From positions 62,001 to 126,000 of the forward strand of contig CACBYP010000005.1 of assembly GCA_902543485.1 (NCBI GenBank): a stretch of 64,000 nucleotides of DNA. Reading direction: 5' to 3'. The notes under the pieces were generated by a model, which saw only the letters and a program-made list of their open reading frames with translations, was not told where the DNA came from and searched no databases. The first letter of the stretch is position 1; each line of letters starts with the position of its first letter. This document shows positions 35,140 to 43,532 of this stretch, one piece after another. Made by a program: the position numbers and the translations under genes. The stretch is from an uncultured Pelagibacteraceae bacterium (GTDB lineage Bacteria > Pseudomonadota > Alphaproteobacteria > Pelagibacterales > Pelagibacteraceae).

Positions 35140-35556
35140 ATGGTAAGAATTTCAAAAACTTATATTCCAAAAGAAAAAGAAAAATACATGTGTGCTAAAC
35201 ATTTAGCGTATTTTAAGATGAAATTAATGGAGTGGAAAAAAGATTTAAAGAGATCTAATAACGAGGCGATTTTTCAAGCATCCATGGATGATAATAGTGC
35301 ATCAGCTGATATAGTTGATCAGGCAAGCTCTTACACAGAAAAAAATGTAGAAATGAGAGCTATTAATAGACAAATCAAATTAATCTCAAAAATAGACGGT
35401 GCATTGAAAAAAATACAGGATGGAACTTACGGTTTTTGTGAAGAAACTGGTGAGCCTATTGGTTTAAAAAGATTAATGGCAAGACCAGTTGCAACTCTCT
35501 GTATTGCAGCTCAAGAAAAACACGAAAAAGATGAAAAAGTTTACGCTGACGATTAA
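35140..35556 (+). CDS. dksA: DksA-family RNA polymerase-binding regulator
   Basis: The 138-aa protein fits DksA: a coiled-coil N-terminal part with the acidic tip motif DIVDQAS (D-x2-D-x-A) near residue 57 and a C-terminal zinc-finger region YGFCEETGEPIGLKRLMARPVATLCIAAQEKHE. It enters the RNA polymerase secondary channel and works with ppGpp to adjust rRNA and amino-acid promoters. Only the first cysteine of each canonical CxxC pair is kept (CEET, CIAA instead of CxxC), so classical four-cysteine zinc binding is not possible. It converges on the frameshifted GST with a 4-nt overlap. Confidence 0.92.
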   Translation: MVRISKTYIPKEKEKYMCAKHLAYFKMKLMEWKKDLKRSNNEAIFQASMDDNSASADIVDQASSYTEKNVEMRAINRQIKLISKIDGALKKIQDGTYGFCEETGEPIGLKRLMARPVATLCIAAQEKHEKDEKVYADD

Positions 35557-36177
35557 GGAAAATCAATTTCAGCATCTTTATTTAGAGCTTTAAACCCTTT
35601 TACTACAGCTGGACGTTCAGCAATTTCCACAAACCACCTAGACAAACTTTCAAAATTATTTAATCCAATATCATGTCTTTTGTGTCTTGCAATCCATGAC
35701 CATGTAGCAATATCAGCAATAGAGTACTTATCATTTGCTAAAAACTTACTTCGAGCCAATCTAGCTTCAAGATCTTCATAAATTTTTCTGGTGATTTTGA
35801 AGTATCTTTCCTCACCCCACTCACTTTTTCCTTGATGATAATAATGAAACTGATGATGTTGTCCTATCATTGGGCCAACAATAGCCATTTGAGCCATCAA
35901 CCACTGATTTATCTCTAACCTCTCTGCTTCAGGATATAGTTTTTTTACTTTTCTCACCTAAATACATAAGGATAACCCCAGACTCGAATACAGTCTTGTT
36001 ATGCTTATGATCTATAATTACAGGTATTTTATTAAAGGGACTTATTTTTTTAAATTCTGGTTTAAATTGATCTCCACTCAAATTAACTTTTGTAAGTTTG
36101 TATTTAAAATTAATTTCCTCGAGCATAATGCTAATTTTCCACCCATTAGGAGTATCGGCAGTAAAAAGTTCTATCAT
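35553..36177 (-). pseudogene. Glutathione S-transferase, interrupted by a single-base frameshift in an A7 run
   Basis: Two track ORFs are pieces of one gene. The first (36177 to 35929) has the thioredoxin-like GST N-domain: MIELFTADTPNGWKISIML, NKIPVI, and the glutathione-binding ESGVILMYLGEK. The second (35957 to 35553) has the helical C-domain: LYPEAERLEINQWLMAQM and YSIADIATWSWI. The natural junction LGEKSKK/LYPEAE falls at seven A residues (plus-strand T run 35940-35946); six would keep one frame. The intact protein would be about 207 aa. It overlaps the FNR gene by 4 nt. It may be a real pseudogene, a slippage-expressed gene or a sequencing error. Confidence 0.85.
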
Positions 36178-37190
36178 TCTTTTACACCCAATCTATCTTT
36201 GATAGTGCTGGATGCAGTTGTAAATTCAAATCTATATTTTTCATCAGGTCTTGCATATTTAAAACAACCTCTTGCGGCTAAAGCTCCTTCATGAAAACCT
36301 GAAAGTATTAACTTCAATTTGCCTGGGTAAGTACAAATATCTCCAATTGCAAATATTCCTTTTTTGTTTGTTTCAAAATTTTCTGTATTTACTGGTATTG
36401 TTTTTTTATCTAAATTCAATCCCCATTCAGCTATTGGCCCTAATTGCATTATTAATCCAAAAAAACCTAAAACATAATCAGCTTTAATAACTTTGCTTTC
36501 GCCTGACTCACTTTTTATTTCTACGCTTTCTAATATGCCATTTCCTTTGACGTCTTTAATTGAATATTTAGTAATTAAATCAATAGTTTTATTATCACTT
36601 AATTCTTTTATTTTTTGAACACTTGCTGGTGCTCCTCTAAACTCATCTCTTCTATGAACAAGAGTTACTTTAGATGAATTAGATAATTCTATAGCCCAAT
36701 CTAGTGCACTATCTCCACCTCCGAAAATAACAACTGATTTATCTTTAAAAATAGTTTTATCTTTTATTGAATATAATACTGATTTTCCATCGTACTTTTC
36801 GACACTTTTTATTGGAAATTTTCTTGGTTCAAAAGAACCTACACCTCCTGCGATAACAATATTTGGTGTTTCAAATTCCTTTCCATTTAAAGTTCTAACT
36901 AACCATTTATTGTTTTCATTTTTTAATTCTTGAACTCTATCACTTAAGTGAAAATTAAAATTAAACGGTTTAATTTGCTCAATTAAATTGTTTGTAAGTT
37001 CTTCTCCTGTACATTTAGGAACTGCAGGAATATCATAAATTGGTTTATCAGGATAAAGTTCAATACATTGTCCTCCAATTTTATCTAGGTTGTCTACAAT
37101 TTCACATTTTAATCCAATGATCCCTAATTGATGTGCACAGAATAAACCTGTAGGTCCTGCTCCAATAATTACTACATCTGTTTTTATCAT
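36174..37190 (-). CDS. Ferredoxin-NADP reductase, thioredoxin-reductase-like type
   Basis: The 338-aa flavoprotein has an FAD-binding VVIIGAGPTGLFCAHQLG, IGGQCIELYPDKPIYDIPAVP near residue 45, an NADPH-binding VVIFGGGDSALDWAIEL near 160, and FAIGDICTYPGKLKLILSGFHEGALAARG near the C terminus. The CxxC of true thioredoxin reductases is not present, so this is the YumC-type ferredoxin/flavodoxin-NADP reductase. It overlaps the ferredoxin gene by one base, its likely redox partner. The pair follows proteorhodopsin, as in known SAR11 genomes. Confidence 0.9.
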   Translation of the reverse strand: MIKTDVVIIGAGPTGLFCAHQLGIIGLKCEIVDNLDKIGGQCIELYPDKPIYDIPAVPKCTGEELTNNLIEQIKPFNFNFHLSDRVQELKNENNKWLVRTLNGKEFETPNIVIAGGVGSFEPRKFPIKSVEKYDGKSVLYSIKDKTIFKDKSVVIFGGGDSALDWAIELSNSSKVTLVHRRDEFRGAPASVQKIKELSDNKTIDLITKYSIKDVKGNGILESVEIKSESGESKVIKADYVLGFFGLIMQLGPIAEWGLNLDKKTIPVNTENFETNKKGIFAIGDICTYPGKLKLILSGFHEGALAARGCFKYARPDEKYRFEFTTASSTIKDRLGVKE

Positions 37191-37513
37191 TAAACTTGTT
37201 TCTCCGGCATATGTACAGTTAAACCATCTAAATCATCTGAAACGATTAATTGACAACTTAATCTGCTGTTAGATTTAGGTTCAAAGGCTTGATCTAACAT
37301 ATCATCCTCACCCATTTCTTTTTCTGGAAGTTTTTTAAACCATTCATCGTCGTTAATATATACATGACAAGTTGCACACGACATTCCACCTCCACAATCT
37401 GCATCTATGCCCGGGATATCATTTTGTATAGCTCCTTCCATTACACTAAGACCATTTGCAACATCGGCCTCATGTTCTGTACCATTGAATTCTATATATT
37501 TGATTTTCGCCAT
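37190..37513 (-). CDS. fdx: [2Fe-2S] ferredoxin, adrenodoxin type
   Basis: The 107-aa electron carrier has the cluster ligands in DADCGGGMSCATCHVYI (C-x5-C-x2-C at about residues 40-49) and a fourth cysteine in SRLSCQLIV near 86. That is the adrenodoxin/putidaredoxin pattern. The acidic surface (EKEMGEDDMLDQAFEP) is typical for docking to a flavoprotein reductase. It overlaps the FNR gene, so reductase and ferredoxin probably form an NADPH-linked chain. The proteorhodopsin gene and its terminator lie upstream on the same strand. Confidence 0.94.
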   Translation of the reverse strand: MAKIKYIEFNGTEHEADVANGLSVMEGAIQNDIPGIDADCGGGMSCATCHVYINDDEWFKKLPEKEMGEDDMLDQAFEPKSNSRLSCQLIVSDDLDGLTVHMPEKQV

Positions 37514-37590
37514 ATTAAATAAATAATTCTTATAAACTAATTTGTGACTGCGGCAAATTTTTGAAATTTAGCATTTTCTGTTTTTTGGAC

Positions 37591-37627
37591 CAAAAAAAAA
37601 GGCAGGTATGTTTTAACACACCCGCCT
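37591..37627 (-). terminator. Rho-independent terminator after proteorhodopsin
   Basis: The minus-strand RNA AGGCGGGUGUGUU-AA-AACAUACCUGCCU forms a 13-bp stem with two G-U pairs and a two-base loop, followed by nine U residues. It lies 21 bp after the proteorhodopsin stop and before the ferredoxin gene. Monocistronic proteorhodopsin mRNA is therefore expected. Confidence 0.92.
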
Positions 37628-37648
37628 CTTTTTAATATTAAAAGCTAA

Positions 37649-38419
37649 TTATCTAGCTCGTGCTCCACCTTGTGAAACTGCTGCTGACCAGATTACTAGA
37701 CCAAAAGCAATTTTGTTGATGAAGTCTGCTAAGTTGTAAATCACGTTCAATGAGTTAGCATCTACTCCTCCTACTAGGTAACCAAAAATGTAACCTAATG
37801 GGTAAATAGCCCAACCGATTGTTACGATCATTCTCATAGCACCCCATGCTGTTGCTAATGGCTTGTTTCCAGTTTTTGCTGCAATTTTTCCAGCTTCACC
37901 AGAGAATACTTCATATAAGATGTAGATCCATCCAGCCATACCGACTATGAAACCAAGCATAGCATTGATGTAACCTGCTTCTCCTAAGTATCCACCAATT
38001 AACATCACAAGCGAACCAATTAATAATCTCCAGAAGATTGCTCCTGGGATTTTCTTAACTGCTGCTAGAATTAAGTAAAACTCGATCATCTGTAATGGTA
38101 CAGTGATTAACCAATCAATATATCTATATACTGTTGGAGAATCTCCAGTCATTACCCATACATCTCTCATGTACATGTAGTGAATGAATGCAACACCAGT
38201 TACAAGACCAGCTACTGTTACTGAAGTTTTCCAGCCTGCTGCAACAGTATTTCTTTCCATGAAGAAGAATACTGTAGCTGCTGCCATACCCATTGCGATT
38301 ACCCAAAAGGAAATCCCAACGAAGTCGTCAGAAGCTAACATAGCAGTTGCTGCGTTTGCTGCACCAGTAAGACCAAATAGAGCCACTGCTGCTAATGCAA
38401 ACATTTTAAGTTTTTTCAT
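37649..38419 (-). CDS. Proteorhodopsin, light-driven proton pump (blue-absorbing type)
   Basis: The 256-aa seven-helix retinal protein has a cleavable signal peptide (ALFGLTGAANAA). Proton acceptor Asp102 (Asp97 in the GPR reference) is in RYIDWLITVPLQMIEFYLIL. Proton donor Glu113 (Glu108), retinal Lys236 (Lys231) in DFINKIAFG, and His80 (His75) are all present, so it should pump protons outward. Position 105 of the reference is glutamine (Gln110 here), the blue-tuning residue found in open-ocean types. A strong GGGAG ribosome binding site and a dedicated terminator fit very high expression. No retinal-synthesis gene is in the window. Confidence 0.98.
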   Translation of the reverse strand: MKKLKMFALAAVALFGLTGAANAATAMLASDDFVGISFWVIAMGMAAATVFFFMERNTVAAGWKTSVTVAGLVTGVAFIHYMYMRDVWVMTGDSPTVYRYIDWLITVPLQMIEFYLILAAVKKIPGAIFWRLLIGSLVMLIGGYLGEAGYINAMLGFIVGMAGWIYILYEVFSGEAGKIAAKTGNKPLATAWGAMRMIVTIGWAIYPLGYIFGYLVGGVDANSLNVIYNLADFINKIAFGLVIWSAAVSQGGARAR

Positions 38420-38425
38420 AAAAAA

Positions 38426-38430
38426 CTCCC
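38426..38430 (-). promoter_or_regulatory. Ribosome binding site of proteorhodopsin (GGGAG)
   Basis: On the minus strand GAGAGGGAG precedes the ATG with a 6-nt spacer (GGGAG core). It is one of the few strong Shine-Dalgarno sites in the window and sets the proteorhodopsin start. Confidence 0.7.
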
Positions 38431-38446
38431 TCTCGTTAGTTTTTTT

Positions 38447-38464
38447 TAGTTTAAATTTAAACTA
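38447..38464. promoter_or_regulatory. 18-bp perfect palindrome upstream of proteorhodopsin
   Basis: TAGTTTAAATTTAAACTA is fully self-complementary and lies 28-45 bp ahead of the proteorhodopsin ATG. A looser CCATAA...TTATGG pair (38473-38498) lies just behind it. Position and symmetry suit an operator for a dimeric regulator or a leader-RNA stem. It is AT-only except for one C and one G, so some caution is due. Confidence 0.45.
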
Positions 38465-38633
38465 CGGACAAACCATAAAGGTTTCTCCAAAGTTATGGGC
38501 TTAATATCAAATTAAATTAGTTTGTTGAAGACTTTTTGCCGCGTTATAAGTGTTGATTTTACTGACTTTTTAAAATTAAATACAACCTGTTGCATAAATT
38601 CAATAGAAAAATGAGCATAAAAACCAAATCATA

Positions 38634-40529
38634 ATGATAGGAAATTATAAAGAAATTTACGACAAATCTTTAAAAAATCCTGAGGAATTTTGGAGAAAAA
38701 CTTCTGATGATGTGTTTTGGTTTAAAAAACCAACTAAAATTTTAAACAAAGATAATCCACCATTCTACAAATGGTTTGAGGATGGTGTGACAAACACATG
38801 CTACAATGCATTGGATCTTCATATTGATGAAGGTAGAGGTGATAAAACAGCTTTAATCTATGATAGTCCAATTACAGGCAGTAAATCAAAGTTCACTTTC
38901 AAAGAATTAAAAGAAAAAGTCTCTAAATTTGCAGGAGCTCTCGATAAACAGGGAGTTAAAAAAGGAGATCGTGTAATAATTTATATGCCAATGATACCAG
39001 AGGCTGTGGTTGCTATGCTAGCATGTGGTAGAATTGGAGCAATTCACTCTGTTGTATTTGGTGGTTTTGCTTCAAATGAATTAGCAAGTAGAATTGATGA
39101 TAGTAAAGCTAAAATTTTAATCACTGCATCATGTGGATTTGAACCTGGAAGAACAGTTGAATATAGACCGCTTGTAGATGGAGCTTTAAAATTAGCAAAT
39201 CACCAAGTTCAAAAAGTAATATTATTTCAAAGAAAAGATCACGAGGTAAAATTAAATAAACCATTAGAAATAAGTTGGGACGAAGCACTATCTGGAGCTA
39301 ATGATAAAGATTGTGTTGAAATGGGTGCCAATGATTATGCTTACATCCTTTATACTTCAGGAACCACTGGTATTCCAAAAGGAATTGTTCGAGATATTGG
39401 TGGTCACATAGTTGCTCTCAAATGGACAATGAAAAATATTTATAATATTGATCAAGATGATGTTTGGTGGTCAGCAAGTGATATTGGTTGGATAGTAGGA
39501 CACTCTTATATTGTTTATGCTCCATTATTTAAAGGATGTGCAACACTTCTATTTGAAGGAAAACCAGTGGGCACACCAGATGCTGGAGTATTTTGGAGAA
39601 TTATATCAGAATATAAAATTAAATCTTTATTCACAGCACCAACTGCATTTAGAGCAATTAAAAAAGAAGATCCAGAAGGTAAGTTTTTCTCCAAGTACGA
39701 TTTAAGTTCATTTGAGTCATTATTTTTAGCAGGTGAAAGAGCAGACCCTGATACTATTAAATGGGCTGAGAATTTACTTAAAGTTCCAGTAATTGACCAT
39801 TGGTGGCAAACTGAAACAAGTTGGGCGATAAGTTCAAATTGTACAGGAATCGAAATGCAAGAAACAAAATATGGATCTGCTTGCAAAGCAGTTCCAGGTT
39901 ATGACGTAAAAATAATTAAACCAGATCAAACAATAGCTAAACCAAATGAGATGGGAGATATTGTGGTTAAACTTCCACTTCCTCCTGGTACTTTTCCAAC
40001 TTTATGGAATGCAGACGAAAGATATAAGGAAAATTATATGTCAAATTATAATGGCTACTATCAAACTTACGATGCAGGGCATATTGATGACGATGGATAT
40101 ATTTGGATTATGTCTAGAACAGATGACATAATAAATGTTGCGGGTCATAGACTTTCAACTGGCGCAATAGAAGAGGTTTTATCTGAACATCAGTCTGTTG
40201 CTGAATGTGCAGTGATAGGAATAAAAGATCAACTAAAAGGACAATTGCCAATTGGTCTAATTGCTCTAAAAGCGGGAGTTACAAAGGATAATGAGACTAT
40301 ATCAAAAGAGTGCGTGCAAATGGTTAGAGACAAAGTCGGGCCTGTTGCAGCATTTAAAATAGCAATCGTTGTTAAAAGATTACCAAAAACAAGATCAGGC
40401 AAAGTATTAAGAGGAACAATTAGAAAAATTGCTGACAAAGAAGAATATAAAATGCCTGCCACAATCGATGACCCTGCTATACTTGATGAGATAAAAAAAG
40501 AGTTAATAAGTAGCAATATTTTAAAATAA
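38634..40529 (+). CDS. prpE: Propionyl-CoA synthetase (acetyl/propionyl-CoA ligase family)
   Basis: The 631-aa AMP-forming ligase activates a short-chain acid, most likely propionate, to its CoA thioester. The N terminus (YDKSLKNPEEFWRKTSD), YILYTSGTTGIPKGIVRD (P-loop, near residue 240), DHWWQTETSW near 390, ISRTDD-like WIMSRTDDIINVAGHRLSTGAIEE near 490 and the catalytic lysine in KTRSGKVLRGTIRK near 590 are all present. The sequence is closer to PrpE than to Acs. It is divergent from proteorhodopsin and overlaps the next gene by one base. Confidence 0.88.
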   Translation: MIGNYKEIYDKSLKNPEEFWRKTSDDVFWFKKPTKILNKDNPPFYKWFEDGVTNTCYNALDLHIDEGRGDKTALIYDSPITGSKSKFTFKELKEKVSKFAGALDKQGVKKGDRVIIYMPMIPEAVVAMLACGRIGAIHSVVFGGFASNELASRIDDSKAKILITASCGFEPGRTVEYRPLVDGALKLANHQVQKVILFQRKDHEVKLNKPLEISWDEALSGANDKDCVEMGANDYAYILYTSGTTGIPKGIVRDIGGHIVALKWTMKNIYNIDQDDVWWSASDIGWIVGHSYIVYAPLFKGCATLLFEGKPVGTPDAGVFWRIISEYKIKSLFTAPTAFRAIKKEDPEGKFFSKYDLSSFESLFLAGERADPDTIKWAENLLKVPVIDHWWQTETSWAISSNCTGIEMQETKYGSACKAVPGYDVKIIKPDQTIAKPNEMGDIVVKLPLPPGTFPTLWNADERYKENYMSNYNGYYQTYDAGHIDDDGYIWIMSRTDDIINVAGHRLSTGAIEEVLSEHQSVAECAVIGIKDQLKGQLPIGLIALKAGVTKDNETISKECVQMVRDKVGPVAAFKIAIVVKRLPKTRSGKVLRGTIRKIADKEEYKMPATIDDPAILDEIKKELISSNILK

Positions 40530-40861
40530 TGCTTAAGACTTATCTTTTTTTAGTAGGAGCAATAATTTGTGAAGTTTGTGGGACAATGCTTCTTCCTGTT
40601 ACTCAAAACTTTACAAAAATAACACCAACAGTATTTTTAGCTGGCTTTTATTTATCTGCTTTTTATTTACTTACGTTTGTTGTTGATAAGTTACCTATCG
40701 CCATTGTTTATGGAACATGGAGCGGGCTTGGTATTTTTACCATAGCAATTTTAGGCTATATATTTTTTAAACAATCTTTAAGTTGGCAAGCTATATTGGG
40801 CATGTTTCTTATTGTTGTTGGTGTAACACTTGTAAATATGTATTCAAGTAAAACTATATGA
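40529..40861 (+). CDS. Small multidrug resistance (SMR/EmrE-like) transporter
   Basis: The 110-aa protein has four membrane helices. The conserved glutamate in the first helix (GAIICEVCGTMLL) couples proton and substrate transport in this family. YGTWSGLGIFTIAILGYIFF and GMFLIVVGVTLVNM are the typical third and fourth helices. It overlaps prpE by one base (TAATG), so it is co-transcribed. It likely exports cations or guanidinium-like compounds; the substrate is not visible. Its stop is 1 bp from that of the convergent dihydroorotase gene. Confidence 0.88.
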   Translation: MLKTYLFLVGAIICEVCGTMLLPVTQNFTKITPTVFLAGFYLSAFYLLTFVVDKLPIAIVYGTWSGLGIFTIAILGYIFFKQSLSWQAILGMFLIVVGVTLVNMYSSKTI

Positions 40862-40862
40862 T

Positions 40863-42173
40863 TTAATCAAAAAGAATCGGTTTACCAGATGGATCTCCCA
40901 AAATTTCATCTTCTTTCATTTTAATATCACCATTAATAATTGTATAAACTGGCGAACCTTTAAATCTATAACCATCAAATGGGCTCCATCCACACTTGCT
41001 ATGAATATTTTTGTTTTTGATTTCAATTGTTCGATTTATATCTATTATTGTAAAATCAGCATCGTAATTTTTTTTGATGAAACCTTTATTTTTAATACCA
41101 AATACTGAAACTGGATTCTCACAAAGAAGTTTAATTAACTGACCTAATTTAAGTTTTTTGTCATTCACATGATTTAGCATAACGGGTAATAATGTTTGTA
41201 CACCAGGCATACCAGATGGTGACTGAGGATATTCTTTTAATTTATCTTCTTTTAAATGAGGAGCATGGTCAGAACCGATAGTATCATTATAATTATTTCT
41301 AATTGCATACCACAATCTATCATAATGGGCCTTGTCTCTTAAAGGAGGGTTCATCTGTGCAAAGGTGCCAAGTTTATCATAACAATCTGGCGCATATACT
41401 GTTAAATGCTGAGGGGTAATTTCAAAAGTTATGTTCCCTTTATTTTGTGATAAGAAATCTATTTCTTCTTTTGTTGTAACATGCAGAATATGTGCTTTTT
41501 TATTGAGTCTTTTTGCAATCCTTACAATCCTCCTGGTAGATGACATTGCACATTCTTCATTCCTCCATACAGGATGGGTATGAACATTGCCTTTTTCAAT
41601 TAGTTTTTTTCTCAAATTAATTATTTCTTCATCTTCAGAATGAACTGCAACTATTTTTGAAGTATTCTGAAAGACTTTTTCAATATCTTCTTCTTTATCT
41701 ACTAATAGATTTCCAGTTGAAGAACCTGCAAAAAGTTTTACTCCACAACAACCATCTAATCCTTTTAACTTTGCTAAATCAGTCGAATTATCTGGAGTTG
41801 CTCCGAAATAAAAAGCATAATTTGAATACATCCTATTTTTAGCAAGATTTAATTTATTATTAAATTCTTTCATATTTGCAGTGGGCGGATTTGTATTTGG
41901 CATCTCAAATACACTTGTAATACCACCAGCAATAGCTGCTTTACTTCCAGTATGTAAGTCCTCTGCATTAGTTGATCCAGGCTCGCGGAAATGCACTTGA
42001 GTATCCATGCAACCAGGTAAAACTATTAAATTACTTGCATCAATAGTTTCTTTGCTTTGTTCGTTATTTAAATCACCAATTATTGAGATTTTTCCATTCT
42101 GAATACCAATATTAGTCTTAGTAAGCTTGTCGTCAATATAACACTCTCCATTTTTTATAATAAGATCTAACAT
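40863..42173 (-). CDS. pyrC: Dihydroorotase (class I, amidohydrolase superfamily)
   Basis: The 436-aa enzyme interconverts carbamoyl aspartate and dihydroorotate in pyrimidine synthesis. The metal-binding motif appears as VLPGCMDTQVHFREPGSTNAED near residue 55, with EMPNTNPPT, a likely carboxylated lysine in CGVKLFAGSS near 145, and further metal-binding residues in AVHSEDEE, HILHVTT and IGSDHAPH near 300. The architecture is that of the longer class I enzymes. A hydantoinase/allantoinase relative is possible but less likely given MPNTNP and the FREPG motif. It stands alone. Confidence 0.9.
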   Translation of the reverse strand: MLDLIIKNGECYIDDKLTKTNIGIQNGKISIIGDLNNEQSKETIDASNLIVLPGCMDTQVHFREPGSTNAEDLHTGSKAAIAGGITSVFEMPNTNPPTANMKEFNNKLNLAKNRMYSNYAFYFGATPDNSTDLAKLKGLDGCCGVKLFAGSSTGNLLVDKEEDIEKVFQNTSKIVAVHSEDEEIINLRKKLIEKGNVHTHPVWRNEECAMSSTRRIVRIAKRLNKKAHILHVTTKEEIDFLSQNKGNITFEITPQHLTVYAPDCYDKLGTFAQMNPPLRDKAHYDRLWYAIRNNYNDTIGSDHAPHLKEDKLKEYPQSPSGMPGVQTLLPVMLNHVNDKKLKLGQLIKLLCENPVSVFGIKNKGFIKKNYDADFTIIDINRTIEIKNKNIHSKCGWSPFDGYRFKGSPVYTIINGDIKMKEDEILGDPSGKPILFD

Positions 42174-42216
42174 TTTACGAAATCGTTACTATATTATTCT
42201 TTTATATCTATCAATA

Positions 42217-43107
42217 ATGAAAAAAAATAATGTTTATATTTTAGAGGACAGAGGACTTTTATACATATCTGGTGAAGACTGTAAAGAATTTCTACAAAAC
42301 ATAGTTACAAATAATATCAACAAAGTAGATGAAAAAAATTCGTGCTACTCTGCTTTACTTACTCCACAGGGGAAATATTTATATGATTTCAATATATCAA
42401 AACACAAATCTGGATATTTTTTAGATTGTGAAAAAAAAAATATAGATAATTTATTTAAACAATTAAATTTATACAAACTTAGATCAAAAGTAGAAATTTT
42501 AAATTTAAGTAATGAATTTGTAATTGCAGTTATTAGTAAAGAGAGATTTTTGGACATGGATAATTCAAAATCTAATGCCGGTTGTACTATAAAATTTAGA
42601 GAGGATAATATTTTTTTAGATCCTAGAAATATAGATCTTGGAGCAAGGCTAATAACTAATTTGGAAAAATTATATTTATCATTAAAAAAACTTGGTCTTA
42701 AGACCGCAGATAAAAAAGAATATTACAAATTAAGTCATGAAATTGGAATTCCTCAAAATAATACAGACAAACTTCAAAATAAACTTTTTGGTATTGAGTG
42801 CAATTTTGATGAATTAAATGCAATAGATTTTAAAAAAGGTTGTTATGTTGGTCAGGAAAATACTGCAAGAATTAAGTTAAAAGACAAATTAAGCAAACGT
42901 CTTCTGCCAATTGAAGTAGTAGAGGGTGATTTAAAAAATGATGTGATAGCGGTTGAAAAAGATGAAATAGGAAAAATATTAATAAATGATGATTATCCGT
43001 TTGCTATTATCAAAGTTAAAAATGAAAAATTTAATTTTAATAAAACTTTTGATTGTGGATCTGCCAAAATAAAAGTCAAAAAACCTGATTGGCTAAAAAT
43101 TATTTAA
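42217..43107 (+). CDS. ygfZ: YgfZ/GcvT-like folate-binding Fe-S maintenance protein
   Basis: The 296-aa protein has the YgfZ signature KKGCYVGQENTAR near residue 208 and an N-terminal GcvT-fold start, LEDRGLLYISGEDCKEFLQNIVTNN. YgfZ uses tetrahydrofolate to support iron-sulfur enzyme activity and tRNA modification. It is a distant paralogue of the gcvT product encoded at 8 kb but lacks that enzyme's role. It converges on the MazG-like gene with an 8-nt overlap. Confidence 0.88.
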   Translation: MKKNNVYILEDRGLLYISGEDCKEFLQNIVTNNINKVDEKNSCYSALLTPQGKYLYDFNISKHKSGYFLDCEKKNIDNLFKQLNLYKLRSKVEILNLSNEFVIAVISKERFLDMDNSKSNAGCTIKFREDNIFLDPRNIDLGARLITNLEKLYLSLKKLGLKTADKKEYYKLSHEIGIPQNNTDKLQNKLFGIECNFDELNAIDFKKGCYVGQENTARIKLKDKLSKRLLPIEVVEGDLKNDVIAVEKDEIGKILINDDYPFAIIKVKNEKFNFNKTFDCGSAKIKVKKPDWLKII

Positions 43108-43471
43108 TGAATTTAGATAAATCTGGTTTAAAATAATTTGGACCTTTCATAACTTTACCCTGATCATTATAAATAGGTTTTCCATCATTTCCTAACTTGC
43201 TCATATTAGAATTTTGAACTTCTTCAAAACAAGCATCTAAATTGATACCAAATGCATGCCCAGCACCATAAGTCACATATAATATATCAGTTAAAGCATC
43301 CGCAGCCTCTAAAAGATCATTATTGTCTAAAGCTTGTCTGAATTCATCTAGTTCTTCTTTAATCAAATTATACCTTAGCTCATTTATTTTTGTTGAGCTA
43401 AATGATGGTGATGATTTTACCTCTTGCCCAAAAGTCTCCATAAAATTTTTTACTTTTTGAAAATTTGTCAT
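43100..43471 (-). CDS. MazG-like all-alpha NTP pyrophosphohydrolase domain protein
   Basis: The 123-aa product has the acidic metal-binding pattern of all-alpha NTP pyrophosphatases: KEELDEFRQA (E-E-x-x-E) near residue 40 and EAADALTDILYVTYGAGHAFGI (D-x3-D) near 56. This is the MazG/PRA-PH-like fold, suggesting hydrolysis of nucleoside triphosphates or house-cleaning of modified nucleotides. It overlaps ygfZ in convergent orientation and is divergent from fumC across 61 bp. The substrate is not known. Confidence 0.72.
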   Translation of the reverse strand: MTNFQKVKNFMETFGQEVKSSPSFSSTKINELRYNLIKEELDEFRQALDNNDLLEAADALTDILYVTYGAGHAFGINLDACFEEVQNSNMSKLGNDGKPIYNDQGKVMKGPNYFKPDLSKFIK

Positions 43472-43532
43472 TTTACTCCTGTAAGATTAGTAAAAACTAG
43501 TATATAAATTATTTGGTTAATTTTTCAAACAA

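Noticed and set aside
35553-35957. Separate 134-aa gene at the GST C-terminal half
   Set aside because: It has no N-terminal GST domain of its own and joins seamlessly to the upstream ORF after a one-base change, so it is treated as part of one frameshifted gene.
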